Source of the DNA: a virus
IMG/VR virus record: IMGVR_UViG_3300020020_000028
Location: 1 to 64,000 of that record
Length of the DNA stretch: 64,000 bases
Direction: 5' to 3' (one strand)
Program-made: the position numbers and the translations under genes
Shown here: one piece after another, positions 18,218 to 26,355 of the stretch
Numbering within the stretch: the stretch's first letter is position 1
Layout of the letters: each line of letters opens with the position of its first letter
The notes under the pieces: generated by a model
What the model was told of the DNA's origin: nothing
The model's database searches: none
The model's input: only the letters and a program-made list of their open reading frames with translations

Positions 18218-21200
18218 TACCTTTCTTCGCTTCTTCTATCAGCCACTTTTCTGCTTCTTCTTGTGTCGTATGTCCAAACCCTGTGTCATAAGGTCCACGC
18301 TTCGCATGCCACATAAAGTTATAGCCGCGAGGTCCGCCGATCTGTGGATCCTGCTGACGACGACGTTCGATACGACCAACAGACTTCCCGTCTACCTTTA
18401 ACTGATAGTTAGCTTTCTTACCTTCCGAAGTTCCTACCCGCTCTACTCCCCCATGATGATTCCCGTGGCTCTTCTGATCATGCTCGGCGTGTAGCCCGAC
18501 AATCTTATGCACGACATCCGTCGCCCCGACCTCGATAGCCGTGGTCAACACGCGAAGCAATTCGATATCTTCAGCGGCTTCTAACCCGCGAGGATCCACT
18601 ATCGCAAACTTTCCAGTGTCTTCTCGTCCAGTGATGCGCAGATCCACGTCCTCACCCTCAGCAGGCGAGAAGCGAATCGTGCCAACCGATGCCGTCATAC
18701 CCTCAAGCGCACTCGATCCCACGTAGCGAACACCGTGACCCTGCTTCAAGTAGGCGACGGTCGCATGCGGCGTGTAGTTCGGATGCGTGGTGGTGACTTC
18801 GAGGTTGTTCGTCAGACGCTCATTCAGATCGACGAGATCCTGTGAGATAACCTCGACATACAACACGTCGTAGCCGTCACCTTCGAAGATACCCGTCTTA
18901 CCGAGGGTGAACCGAATCGGACCCACATACGTGGCAAGCACCTTCCTGACGCTGGAGACATCATTCGTGTGCAAACCATACTTGACAGTGATATGTGCGT
19001 CGTCTTCGAGCCCACCCTCTTCTACGCAGAGATCGAACGCGGGAATCGAGCGTCCGAACGCCAACAATGCCTCTGCGATTACTGGTGGAAGTTGAATCTG
19101 TGTTGAGGAGAGCTTGTAGGTCTTTCCGGCCATCGCTGCGCGATTCTTGGCAATCTTCTTGTACGCGTCCAGTGTAGCGCCATAGAAGAAAGTCTTCAGT
19201 CTCGGATCGCCCTCTTCGGCCTTACCATACAGATCGAGTTGCTCTTCAAGAAAGTCGATCTTCGAGCCCTTGAATCCATCACGCTTGGCCTTCGTGTACC
19301 CCTCGTCAAGCGCGGCGCGTTCATCGTCCTTCATCCCCTCGATAATGCTATCAAGAGGATCTTTCTCTTCCTTGGGCTTCGCTTCTTTCTTCTTCGAACC
19401 CGAGGGCTTCTTCTTCGACGCGGGAACAGACTTCGGCTTTGCTTCTTTCTTCGGCTCGTCCTTCGCTTCCTTTTTCGGTGCCTCGTCGTACTTCCCGGTC
19501 ACGATAGGATGATTCGCAGGCACCCACTGCCCAGTCTTCTCGTTCTTGAACCCATCAATCGTGCCGCTCTTTTCGGGCTTCCATTCGGGACCGAGTTTCG
19601 GCTTACTCTCATTCACGACAGCCTTGCGTAGCGCCTGATAACTGGCAACCGTCTTCTTATCGAACTTGACGACAGGATCGCCGCCCTTCGCAATGCTCAA
19701 TGCGAGTTGCTGACGGAGGAATTCGAGTTGACTGCCATTGAATCCGGCCTTGACCGCACGCGCATGGCCTTCTTCAACAGCCTTCGTCTCCTTCTCGTTC
19801 AACTTGAGACGCAAGTTGACCAGTCCGGCCTTAAACGAACGCTGTGTCGCACGCTTCGCGGTCCCCGCAGGCTTGTCTGCCGATCCACTTCCACTTCCAA
19901 ACTTCCCGTCATCAGCACGAGGATGTTCGTGTTCCTCGAACTTGGAGAGCGCCGTGCGCAATTCGTCAATCGTGTCTTCGGCTGCTCGCAACTCCTCATC
20001 ATCGATATCGAAGTCGAGGTCCGCGTCTTCAGCAGGAACATCGGCAGGCTGCATTTCGGCCATTGCTTCCTGCGCTTGCTTGGCTTTGGCCTCAGCCCGC
20101 TCATCGATTTCCGCACGCTGTTCTTCTGACAACGGCGCGAAGCCCAACGACCGATCTCTGATCTCTGCATCCGTGAACACCACGTCACCATACGTGGAGT
20201 TGACCGTCGCCATCCCAGTCGCGGTCTGAATCTTTTCCTGCTCCGTAAGCACCTGAATGTGGGGCCAGAGCACGTCATACTCGTCTGGTCCCTTGGACGG
20301 CTCCGGCAGATACCCGTACTTGATCAATCGATCTGCGAGTTGCCTGACAATGTAGGGACCAGCGTACTGAAGCTGTCTACCAACAATCTGGTCACGGAAA
20401 TTCTCCCGATCCTGGCTGCTTGCCAGTTCGCCCATCTCGGAGCCCGTGAGGATGCGCTTCGGGATCGCCTTCGCACCAGCAATCTGCGTGATGATCGTGT
20501 CCGCTGGCCCATCGAAATTCGCGACATCCGAACCAAGGGGCGTGACCTTGACACCACGTGTGCGAATCCATCTCGTGATCTGATGTTTGTAATCTTCGGC
20601 CTGTGCCTTCAACGACTCGACAGCCGCAGCGTTCTCTGTGGGAGGCAACGTCAGATCTTTATCGATGTCGATGTGCATGCCCTGATTCGCACGCAGCCAA
20701 AAGGCTTCAGCGCCACCACCTGTCACCTTGCGCAAATCGATCAACAGATTCCAGACACGCTGCAACGCAGGCTGACCGAACACATCATCATCCAATAAAC
20801 CTTCAGCGACATGGATGATACGTGAGTAATGCACCGGACGTGTGAAGTTCGGAGTCGCGAGATCCGTGCGTCGAATCGTGTACGTCTTGGGTAGACCAAA
20901 ACGTTCTGACTTCGGATCCTCGTCATACTCGAAGATCGAACAATCAGAGCCATAATCTGAGGTGCGATAATTCTCTCGCGTTGAGCCACCCGGCCCACCA
21001 CCACCGAGAAACGGCATCAAATAGAGAAGTTTATCTGGATTCGTAGTCTTGCGTAGTTCGGTGGACAAGTCTTGACCGTCACCGAGTAAGAGCACACCAA
21101 AGGTCGAGAGTCGTGAGAGTTTATCTACGCGAAGAAGTTTGGCCCCGATCTGGTGTTTCTTATCCAGCTTGTTCCATGCGTTCTCGAACGGGGTTTCGAC

Positions 21201-21542
21201 TTCCGGATCTTCGTCCTCAATCAACTCGAAGGCAGGCTGACCTCTCCACGTAGCGTCCGGCATCACGTCTACGACGCGGCCTGCGATGCCTCCGCGCATG
21301 TACTCATCACGATATTCCTGAATCGTGATCGTCGCAGGATAGCCGAGGATAATGTACTCGTCGCGATTACCGTTGAACGTGATGCCGGATTGCTGTGCGA
21401 ATCGCGCGCGTGCGAGAAGCACACTGTTCTCCAGTACGCGAATCTCAGAGGCCAACGTACGTAGCTGTGGAGGCACTGCCTCTGGTGGAGGGAAGCGAGA
21501 CGTATCGGGCGCTGCGCCGTTACCGTTCGTTTCTTCGCTCAT
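18210..21542 (-). CDS. portal protein fused to a 2H-phosphoesterase domain
   Basis: 1110 residues. Residues ~1-480 are a DUF1073-type portal (EYRDEYMRGGIAGRVVDVMP, LSTFGVLLLGDG, IPKRILTGSEMGELASSQDRENFRD, LADRLIKYGYLP). A linker-like EHEHPRADDGKFGSGSG follows at ~545. Two similar helical repeats come next (KAVEEGHARAVKAGFNGSQL and AALDEGYTKAKRDGFKGSKI), split by a Lys/Pro/Glu tract. Then a 2H phosphoesterase domain shows both signatures, HITVKYG and HATVAYL. The end carries LHAEHDQKSHGN and a small unknown domain. The 2H fold includes the anti-CBASS nuclease Acb1, whose relatives also occur beside DUF1073. A role against cyclic-nucleotide defence is a hypothesis. Confidence 0.8.
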   Translation of the reverse strand: MSEETNGNGAAPDTSRFPPPEAVPPQLRTLASEIRVLENSVLLARARFAQQSGITFNGNRDEYIILGYPATITIQEYRDEYMRGGIAGRVVDVMPDATWRGQPAFELIEDEDPEVETPFENAWNKLDKKHQIGAKLLRVDKLSRLSTFGVLLLGDGQDLSTELRKTTNPDKLLYLMPFLGGGGPGGSTRENYRTSDYGSDCSIFEYDEDPKSERFGLPKTYTIRRTDLATPNFTRPVHYSRIIHVAEGLLDDDVFGQPALQRVWNLLIDLRKVTGGGAEAFWLRANQGMHIDIDKDLTLPPTENAAAVESLKAQAEDYKHQITRWIRTRGVKVTPLGSDVANFDGPADTIITQIAGAKAIPKRILTGSEMGELASSQDRENFRDQIVGRQLQYAGPYIVRQLADRLIKYGYLPEPSKGPDEYDVLWPHIQVLTEQEKIQTATGMATVNSTYGDVVFTDAEIRDRSLGFAPLSEEQRAEIDERAEAKAKQAQEAMAEMQPADVPAEDADLDFDIDDEELRAAEDTIDELRTALSKFEEHEHPRADDGKFGSGSGSADKPAGTAKRATQRSFKAGLVNLRLKLNEKETKAVEEGHARAVKAGFNGSQLEFLRQQLALSIAKGGDPVVKFDKKTVASYQALRKAVVNESKPKLGPEWKPEKSGTIDGFKNEKTGQWVPANHPIVTGKYDEAPKKEAKDEPKKEAKPKSVPASKKKPSGSKKKEAKPKEEKDPLDSIIEGMKDDERAALDEGYTKAKRDGFKGSKIDFLEEQLDLYGKAEEGDPRLKTFFYGATLDAYKKIAKNRAAMAGKTYKLSSTQIQLPPVIAEALLAFGRSIPAFDLCVEEGGLEDDAHITVKYGLHTNDVSSVRKVLATYVGPIRFTLGKTGIFEGDGYDVLYVEVISQDLVDLNERLTNNLEVTTTHPNYTPHATVAYLKQGHGVRYVGSSALEGMTASVGTIRFSPAEGEDVDLRITGREDTGKFAIVDPRGLEAAEDIELLRVLTTAIEVGATDVVHKIVGLHAEHDQKSHGNHHGGVERVGTSEGKKANYQLKVDGKSVGRIERRRQQDPQIGGPRGYNFMWHAKRGPYDTGFGHTTQEEAEKWLIEEAKKGNA

Positions 21543-21718
21543 TGTAGTTCAAGTCTTGACACGTAGAAGGCGAGCACCGCAGAACGCCACCATCCGTAAA
21601 ACCATCGCTTGTTGCGATAGACACGCACAAACGTTCCAAGGTCCGCGCGATACCACGGACGCAACGCGATGTGCGCTTCGAGATTCTCGCCGGGACGATT
21701 CGCTCTTACGACTTGCAT
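21539..21718 (-). CDS. small protein ahead of portal
   Basis: 59 residues from the ATG at 21718, ending in an ATGA overlap with the portal start. Basic and aromatic (YRADLGTFVRVYRNKRWFYGWW). A 13-residue longer start would run into the promoter of the opposing gene, so the shorter start is preferred. Confidence 0.55.
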   Translation of the reverse strand: MQVVRANRPGENLEAHIALRPWYRADLGTFVRVYRNKRWFYGWWRSAVLAFYVSRLELQ

Positions 21719-21739
21719 TTTTCCAAACAAAAGTGCGGG

Positions 21740-21768
21740 TAGACTTTTGCGTCGCACTGTGATACAAT
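21740..21768 (+). promoter_or_regulatory. sigma-70-type promoter for the embedded plus-strand gene
   Basis: TAGACT (21740-21745), 17 bp, TACAAT (21763-21768). Same architecture as the other plus-strand promoters in the window, here inside the minus-strand head operon. Confidence 0.7.
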
Positions 21769-21813
21769 GTATGTATCGATAATTATGTCGATGCTCTTTG
21801 ACAACGAGGGATT

Positions 21814-22050
21814 ATGGCAAAACGTGTGAAGAAATCCGCTCTTCCAGTTCCGGTGAAGACGGACTCTCGAATCTGTTTCGCAATCCAGTACTTCACGACC
21901 GAAGCTGACGCAGACAGGTTCGCAGAAAACGTTCGTGAAAAAAATATCACCTACAATGGTGGCTTTTTTCACGGCATGGCGTGCGGCAGAGACAAAGGGT
22001 GGGATTACGTTGATCCAGTTCTTGGTCAACTGTACGCAGTAACAAATTAA
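21814..22050 (+). CDS. moron-like small protein, unknown function
   Basis: 78 residues on the strand opposite to all neighbours. A Shine-Dalgarno-like GAGGGA lies a few bases before the ATG, with its own promoter upstream and a strong terminator right after the stop. Content: basic N-terminus, then CFAIQYFTTEADADRFAENV and GGFFHGMACGRDKGWDYVDP. An autonomous transcription unit dropped into a late operon fits the definition of a moron; such genes often alter the host or exclude other phages. Confidence 0.75.
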   Translation: MAKRVKKSALPVPVKTDSRICFAIQYFTTEADADRFAENVREKNITYNGGFFHGMACGRDKGWDYVDPVLGQLYAVTN

Positions 22051-22058
22051 AGTGGATA

Positions 22059-22087
22059 GGGCGGGGATGAACCCCCGCCCTTTTTTT
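22059..22087 (+). terminator. rho-independent terminator
   Basis: GGGCGGGG / CCCCGCCC stem with a six-base loop and seven Ts, nine bases after the stop of the embedded plus-strand gene. The T-run is on the plus strand only, so it should spare minus-strand head transcription. Confidence 0.85.
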
Positions 22088-22088
22088 G

Positions 22089-22238
22089 TTAGTTCGGTGT
22101 CCCCGGATGATCCGGATCGGGCTGCGGTTCCTTCGGCACGGGCATCTTCGAGGTGTCCGGCTGAAGCGGTTCTTTCCTGTCCGATGGATCGTGGTCCGGG
22201 CGTGGTGAACGTTCCGGCTCGGTCTGCGGATCTCCCAT
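22089..22238 (-). CDS. 49-residue proline/acid-rich protein
   Basis: ATG at 22238 with AAGGAGG seven bases upstream. Composition is extreme: about a quarter Pro, plus Asp, Glu and Lys (KEPLQPDTSKMPVPKEPQPD). It is likely disordered. Its stop abuts the T-run of the opposing terminator. The good ribosome-binding site supports translation. Confidence 0.55.
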   Translation of the reverse strand: MGDPQTEPERSPRPDHDPSDRKEPLQPDTSKMPVPKEPQPDPDHPGTPN

Positions 22239-22247
22239 TGACCCTCC

Positions 22248-22379
22248 TTAACGACTTGGTGGCTTCGACGGTGTTGAAGGAGCCGACGGTGTTGACTTCG
22301 GCAGTGGATTCGATGATGGCGCAGGCGTCGATGATGGCGCAGGCGTCGGCACTGACGGTGTTGATCCCGGTCCCGGCAT
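22248..22379 (-). CDS. 43-residue Pro/Ser/Thr-rich protein
   Basis: ATG at 22379 preceded by GAGGAGG. Entirely low complexity (TPAPSS repeats, PSAPSTPSKPPSR). It follows TerL by 18 bases and precedes the second Pro-rich gene by nine. Possibly a disordered linker or accessory head protein. Confidence 0.5.
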   Translation of the reverse strand: MPGPGSTPSVPTPAPSSTPAPSSNPLPKSTPSAPSTPSKPPSR

Positions 22380-22397
22380 GTGACCTCCTCACAGATC

Positions 22398-24044
22398 TCA
22401 CCATGTCACCGCACTCGTAAGTCCAGCCTGTATCGGATTGAAGCGCTCCAACGCAGGTGCCGGAGCGAATGCGATCATAAGTGAGTCCGCCCTGTTTGGT
22501 GACGGAGTTTCATCGTTATAACGAACGACAGTCTGACCCTTACTATTCGGTTCCCATCGCAGCGTCAAGAGTTCATCAGCGAGTTGTTCATCGAGAGGAT
22601 CGAGATCAATCTCTCCCCGCTCAAACATCCCACGAACGGCCCACCAGAGTTGCGACAACAGATTCGCGAAGACCGTCCAGACCTGATCGCTCCCACATTT
22701 CTCGCAACGCACGATGTGAGAGACTTGCCGCTTACGAGGCAACAGGTCCTGATCCCATTCATGCTTACAGAGACGACAGGAATAGACCGTACTCGCTTCA
22801 CCTACAGAGATTGGATAGACGGGCAACTGTTGCTCACGAGCACGATCAACAACGCCACGGCCAACACCAATATAGTCAACCTTTGCCAGTTGTGCGCCAT
22901 ACTCGCGATTCGCTAAAGCCTGCAACAAGCGGCCTGTCGTCTTCATCGTGTCCGGCTGACGTTCTTCGTACAACACACGAAACACAGGTCCGTGCCGATG
23001 ACCGAGACACGACGGATCTCCGAACTCTGATGCGCCAACGTCGAGGCCCAATTCATTTGGTCCAATAGCCGGAAGTTCACGTTGCTGCGCTTGTCGAATC
23101 CACGTCAACGGAATCAGCGAACCAACACTCGACTGGACGGGGAACTGTCCCAGTACCTTCGACTGCCAGAACGGATGCGTGTCTTCCATCTTCCCATCAG
23201 GAGGAGGCACGCATCGTCTACCATCCGCGGTCCACGTCCACCGTGGTGCCCACTTCAAACGTCGTTCCTCGACGTATCGTTTCCCGATCAAGTTACGCTT
23301 GATGTCTTCCGGCATGAACTCACCAGTAAAGTTCGGTGAATCGAACGCCGAAATATGCACCACAGAGAAACCAGAATTCGGGAGGCACGCTTCGTAGAAT
23401 TCACCAGTTGGATCGTCAGGGTTCCCGATGATAAGCATCTTGCCTTCATCGTTCGCCATCAGTGAGTCCATCGAATTCCACAACCCGCCTCGCACACCAT
23501 TCGCTTCGTCTACAATGACCAGTACGAATGGTGCGTGAATGCCCTGAAACGCAGTCGGTGAATAGTCGCTGGGTTTCCGGCCGAGTCCTACTGTCTCTTC
23601 TCGCGCAATACCCGTCTTCGGATCGATAACCGTGAGCTTCCAACTGGTCTGCGTGAGACGACCTGCAAGATTACCCCGCGCATGTGCGCGCCCAATTTCT
23701 TTCCAGAGAATCACCTCGACCTGAGGTTGCGTGGGTGCCGTTGTGATGACGAACGCTTCACCCGGCTTATGAGTATCAATCCACCATGCCGCGAGAATTC
23801 CGGCGTCGTAACTCTTGCCGATTTCGTGGCACGTCGTAGCCGCCGTCTTACGATGATCGCGAACCGAGTCCAGGATTCTGATTTGCCCGGACCACAACGT
23901 GTCCCCGAGCTTTTCGCGCGCCCACGCTGCGGGATCGAGTGCCCATCGACGGCGCTTGTTCTCCTCATGCGCGAGGGCCAGCGCAAGCATCCGCTCTTTT
24001 TTATTCTTCGGCGCGTCGAGAAGCTGGACGCCTGTCTCGACCAT
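22398..24044 (-). CDS. terL: terminase large subunit
   Basis: 548 residues. ATPase motifs: TTCHEIGKSYDAG (P-loop-like, GKS at ~76-78) and FVLVIVDEANGV (Walker B, ~175). The nuclease half begins with ELGLDVGASEFGDPSCLG, the first catalytic acid of the RNase H-like fold. A CxxC pair (CRLCKHEW...CEKCG) forms a zinc-finger insertion near residue 415. It drives DNA packaging with TerS and the portal. The start overlaps the TerS stop. Confidence 0.9.
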   Translation of the reverse strand: MVETGVQLLDAPKNKKERMLALALAHEENKRRRWALDPAAWAREKLGDTLWSGQIRILDSVRDHRKTAATTCHEIGKSYDAGILAAWWIDTHKPGEAFVITTAPTQPQVEVILWKEIGRAHARGNLAGRLTQTSWKLTVIDPKTGIAREETVGLGRKPSDYSPTAFQGIHAPFVLVIVDEANGVRGGLWNSMDSLMANDEGKMLIIGNPDDPTGEFYEACLPNSGFSVVHISAFDSPNFTGEFMPEDIKRNLIGKRYVEERRLKWAPRWTWTADGRRCVPPPDGKMEDTHPFWQSKVLGQFPVQSSVGSLIPLTWIRQAQQRELPAIGPNELGLDVGASEFGDPSCLGHRHGPVFRVLYEERQPDTMKTTGRLLQALANREYGAQLAKVDYIGVGRGVVDRAREQQLPVYPISVGEASTVYSCRLCKHEWDQDLLPRKRQVSHIVRCEKCGSDQVWTVFANLLSQLWWAVRGMFERGEIDLDPLDEQLADELLTLRWEPNSKGQTVVRYNDETPSPNRADSLMIAFAPAPALERFNPIQAGLTSAVTW

Positions 24045-24727
24045 CAGATAACCTCCTCAACGGAGACGGCCTCGATGGTCAATTGCTCGGTTTTCTTGCG
24101 AAGATCTTCAGGAGAGAGTTCCGAGAGTCGCTGTGCAGCAATCTCAATCGGTCCGCCACCAGCCCCGGTTAGCTCAAGACGATCTGCGAAAGCCTTGATA
24201 CCCACGTGACGACCCATGAGTTTCAGTGCGCCGGGTTTGTCCCAGAGCTTAAACTCAACCTCGTACGTGATGGTGATGGCCCCGCTCGGATCTTCTTTCA
24301 CGATCTTGCGGCGTTTCACAGACTGAATTGCGCGCATCGCGTTTGGAGGCGCACCTTCTGCGAGAATCAAGTTGCCGTCATCGTCTACTTTGTAGTGCTC
24401 AACACTCGCATTCGCGAGTGTGGCGACTTCTTCGAGTACCGAATCCGCTGTCATATTGACGCGGATGGCTCGCATTTCTTTGGCTTGTTCTACAGCCGCC
24501 GCAATCCTAGAGTCTCCTAGAAGCCTAACAGCCGTGACGCTCGCGCCGACTTTTGGATAACCAGCACGAATCGCCGCACGTGTGCCGTTAAAGTCAACAA
24601 TATACTCACGAATGAACGCGAGTTGACGGGTGTTGAGCTTCGAAAGATCGACGACTTCTAGAGGGTTTTCTGGAGGGAATGGCGCGATGCCTGACGAATC
24701 TGCTTGATTCTGGTCTAGGCTGTCCAT
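24044..24727 (-). CDS. terS: terminase small subunit
   Basis: 227 residues. The N-terminal domain matches Terminase_2: LNTRQLAFIREYIVDFNGTRAAIRAGY, a helix-turn-helix DNA-recognition segment, then SVTAVRLLGDSRIAAAVEQA. The middle has the usual MTADSVLEEVATLANAS and DKPGALKLMGRHVG. It recognises the packaging site and loads TerL. It is the first gene of the morphogenesis operon, directly below a repeat-rich intergenic region. Confidence 0.9.
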   Translation of the reverse strand: MDSLDQNQADSSGIAPFPPENPLEVVDLSKLNTRQLAFIREYIVDFNGTRAAIRAGYPKVGASVTAVRLLGDSRIAAAVEQAKEMRAIRVNMTADSVLEEVATLANASVEHYKVDDDGNLILAEGAPPNAMRAIQSVKRRKIVKEDPSGAITITYEVEFKLWDKPGALKLMGRHVGIKAFADRLELTGAGGGPIEIAAQRLSELSPEDLRKKTEQLTIEAVSVEEVI

Positions 24728-24809
24728 AGTCAGAGGTCTGGACCAGAGTAGCTTACTACGAAATCCGTGTCTACTATAATTTTTATTTTGAATACATACT
24801 ACCCGTGAG

Positions 24810-24839
24810 TAGGTGTTTGTTTTGAAAACGTGCTATGAC
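24810..24839 (+). promoter_or_regulatory. possible plus-strand promoter overlapping the 9-bp repeats
   Basis: TAGGTG, 18 bp with the same TTTTGAAAACGTGC text seen in other promoters here, then TATGAC (24834-24839). The -10 overlaps the first GACATCA repeat, so a repeat-binding protein could repress it. No convincing gene follows on the plus strand; a weak 67-codon frame from a GTG at 24934 is not called. Confidence 0.45.
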
Positions 24840-25103
24840 ATCAGAGACATCAGAGACATCAGAATCCACTCCCTACGCGTAGGAAAAAAACCAACTACGA
24901 TACGTAGTATGTATATGCCCTGGGGGCCGTAGCGTGAAAAATGATGTCTGTGATGTGCCTGATGTCATAACACATCTTCAAAAGAAGAACATACCCACCA
25001 CGAACCCTGCACCTCAGCAGGCGGACCACGGCCCTCGAACTGTATCGATCCTATACAATGGCAGTTATTGCAAAAGCGGCAATAACCTGATGTCTCTGAT
25101 GTT
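24837..25103. repeat. clustered 9-bp-period GACATCA repeats (iteron/operator-like)
   Basis: GACATCA occurs at 24837, 24846 and 24855. The complement TGATGTC or one-base variants occurs at 24942, 24951 and 24960, and again at 25088 and 25097. Spacing within every cluster is exactly nine bases. Between clusters lie a 12-bp palindrome CCTACGCGTAGG (~24871) and ACTACG-ATA-CGTAGT (~24893). The stretch 24728-25133 has no confident gene. It may be an operator, a packaging site or a replication origin. Confidence 0.75.
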
Positions 25104-25133
25104 GTTACCGAGGAAAAACAGGCGGAATGGAGG

Positions 25134-25394
25134 CTAAAATGACCGTTTGAGTGGGTTTAGGACCCCAAAATCGCGTCCAACACGGCTTTCATAGTTCCCA
25201 TCCATCACGTACGCGAGTCCCGGATGGACGTAAGGAGAACCTTTCACATCGCAATATAAATTAGCGAACAAGACAGGATTCTTTTTGAGTGCCTCTTTCA
25301 AATCTTCATCGTTCAAGATGATCAGCTTCTTTTCGATGGGCTTACACGCAGCCATCACGATTTTGAGTTTGTCGAGCGTGAGTTCTTCGCTCAT
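25134..25394 (-). CDS. hypothetical protein
   Basis: 86 residues. Acidic/helical N-terminus (SEELTLDKLKIVMAACKPIEKKLIILNDEDL) and a C-terminal YCDVKGSPYVHPGLAYVM. It overlaps its upstream neighbour by four bases. No family recognised. Confidence 0.65.
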   Translation of the reverse strand: MSEELTLDKLKIVMAACKPIEKKLIILNDEDLKEALKKNPVLFANLYCDVKGSPYVHPGLAYVMDGNYESRVGRDFGVLNPLKRSF

Positions 25395-25762
25395 GATACC
25401 CTCATCATTTCAATCTGATTCTTACGTGCTGGTGTGAAATATAATCGGAAGGCCCCGATATAATTTTCGATAGAAAGAAATCTACAGCGTCCGGCGAACG
25501 TCGTGTTATCAAGCCTCATGTCGAAAGGCACGTCGAAATGTGTTCTCACACTCTCGTAGAAGTCACGCACGAGTTGTTGTGGGATTTCACCTGCGAATGT
25601 CCCGATGATCGTCGGGAGACTCCTGAGTGGTGAAACCCACAAGTCATCTTCATATCTTGTAGAGTTACTGATTTCCACAATCTGTCCTATTAACGACAGA
25701 TCTTTGAGGTAGATGCGAAGTTTGTTGATCATCGGGCCGGTAGGGATATCTTGATTAGCCAT
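25391..25762 (-). CDS. hypothetical protein
   Basis: 123 residues from the ATG at 25762, which overlaps the previous stop (ATGGCTAA). The text (LRIYLKDLSLIGQIVEISNSTRYEDDLWVSPLRSL) suggests a beta-alpha domain. No family recognised. Confidence 0.65.
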   Translation of the reverse strand: MANQDIPTGPMINKLRIYLKDLSLIGQIVEISNSTRYEDDLWVSPLRSLPTIIGTFAGEIPQQLVRDFYESVRTHFDVPFDMRLDNTTFAGRCRFLSIENYIGAFRLYFTPARKNQIEMMRVS

Positions 25763-25955
25763 GTTTCTTCTTCCCAAACGGTGTGATAAACAGATTCACG
25801 TAGAGCGTCTGAAGTTCCGTGAGTTTCTCACGATTCTCTTTGTAACGTGCTTCAAGGTCCTCGATCCAGAGTTCTCGAAATCGATAGACGGGATCGATGT
25901 GAAGAATCTTGAGAAGTTCGCTGCGTTCTTTGAGGATCTGTCTTCGGAGGTTCAA
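25755..25955 (-). CDS. small charged helical protein
   Basis: 66 residues, Arg/Glu/Leu-rich and probably coiled-coil, starting in an ATGA overlap with the gene at 25952. Function unknown. Confidence 0.6.
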   Translation of the reverse strand: MNLRRQILKERSELLKILHIDPVYRFRELWIEDLEARYKENREKLTELQTLYVNLFITPFGKKKHG

Positions 25956-26224
25956 TCCACGTCGTTCAACAATGCGAATGGTCCAGCGAGCGAACCACTT
26001 GAAGAACCTATTGCGCCACCGTTTCGTTCTAGGTCCGGTACGCCTTGTGACTTCAGCCGTTTGAACTGGGACTTGGACGGGCTCGAATCACAGTTTGGAT
26101 GGAAGACGATTTGATATTGATTATGGATTATTTGTCCACAGTTGGAACATGGTCTGCAAGTCGTGAGTGGGTTGGTGGTCGTCGTTTGGCCGCATTGACA
26201 AGGACGCATACCGTGTTTTGCCAT
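25952..26224 (-). CDS. small zinc-finger protein
   Basis: 90 residues. The N-terminus holds MRPCQCGQTTTTNPLTTCRPCSNCGQ, two CxC/CxxC pairs that likely bind zinc. The tail is basic. A promoter ends five bases before its ATG, so the mRNA is probably leaderless or nearly so. It heads the operon 25134-26224. Confidence 0.65.
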   Translation of the reverse strand: MAKHGMRPCQCGQTTTTNPLTTCRPCSNCGQIIHNQYQIVFHPNCDSSPSKSQFKRLKSQGVPDLERNGGAIGSSSGSLAGPFALLNDVD

Positions 26225-26229
26225 ACCTT

Positions 26230-26258
26230 AATGTAGCACAGTTTTAAACTGATTGCAA
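26230..26258 (-). promoter_or_regulatory. sigma-70-type promoter, minus strand
   Basis: Read on the minus strand: TTGCAA (26258-26253), 17 bp, TACATT (26235-26230), then five bases to the ATG at 26224. Confidence 0.65.
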
Positions 26259-26355
26259 GGATAGATTGCGTCAAAAGGTGAGTCAAGAAGACTTCAGCTC
26301 CCTAGTGGTAGTGGTAGTTTCCCCTACTATAGGTTTATTGTAGAGGATGAGGCCT

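Noticed and set aside
21706-22404. Long minus-strand frame of 232 codons between TerL and portal
   Set aside because: It crosses the terminator and the opposing gene, while two shorter frames with strong ribosome-binding sites explain the same strand better.
24934-25137. Plus-strand gene of 67 codons above the terS gene
   Set aside because: GTG start without ribosome-binding site. The text DVCDVPDV simply reflects the 9-bp repeats. Low-complexity and convergent to a real minus gene.
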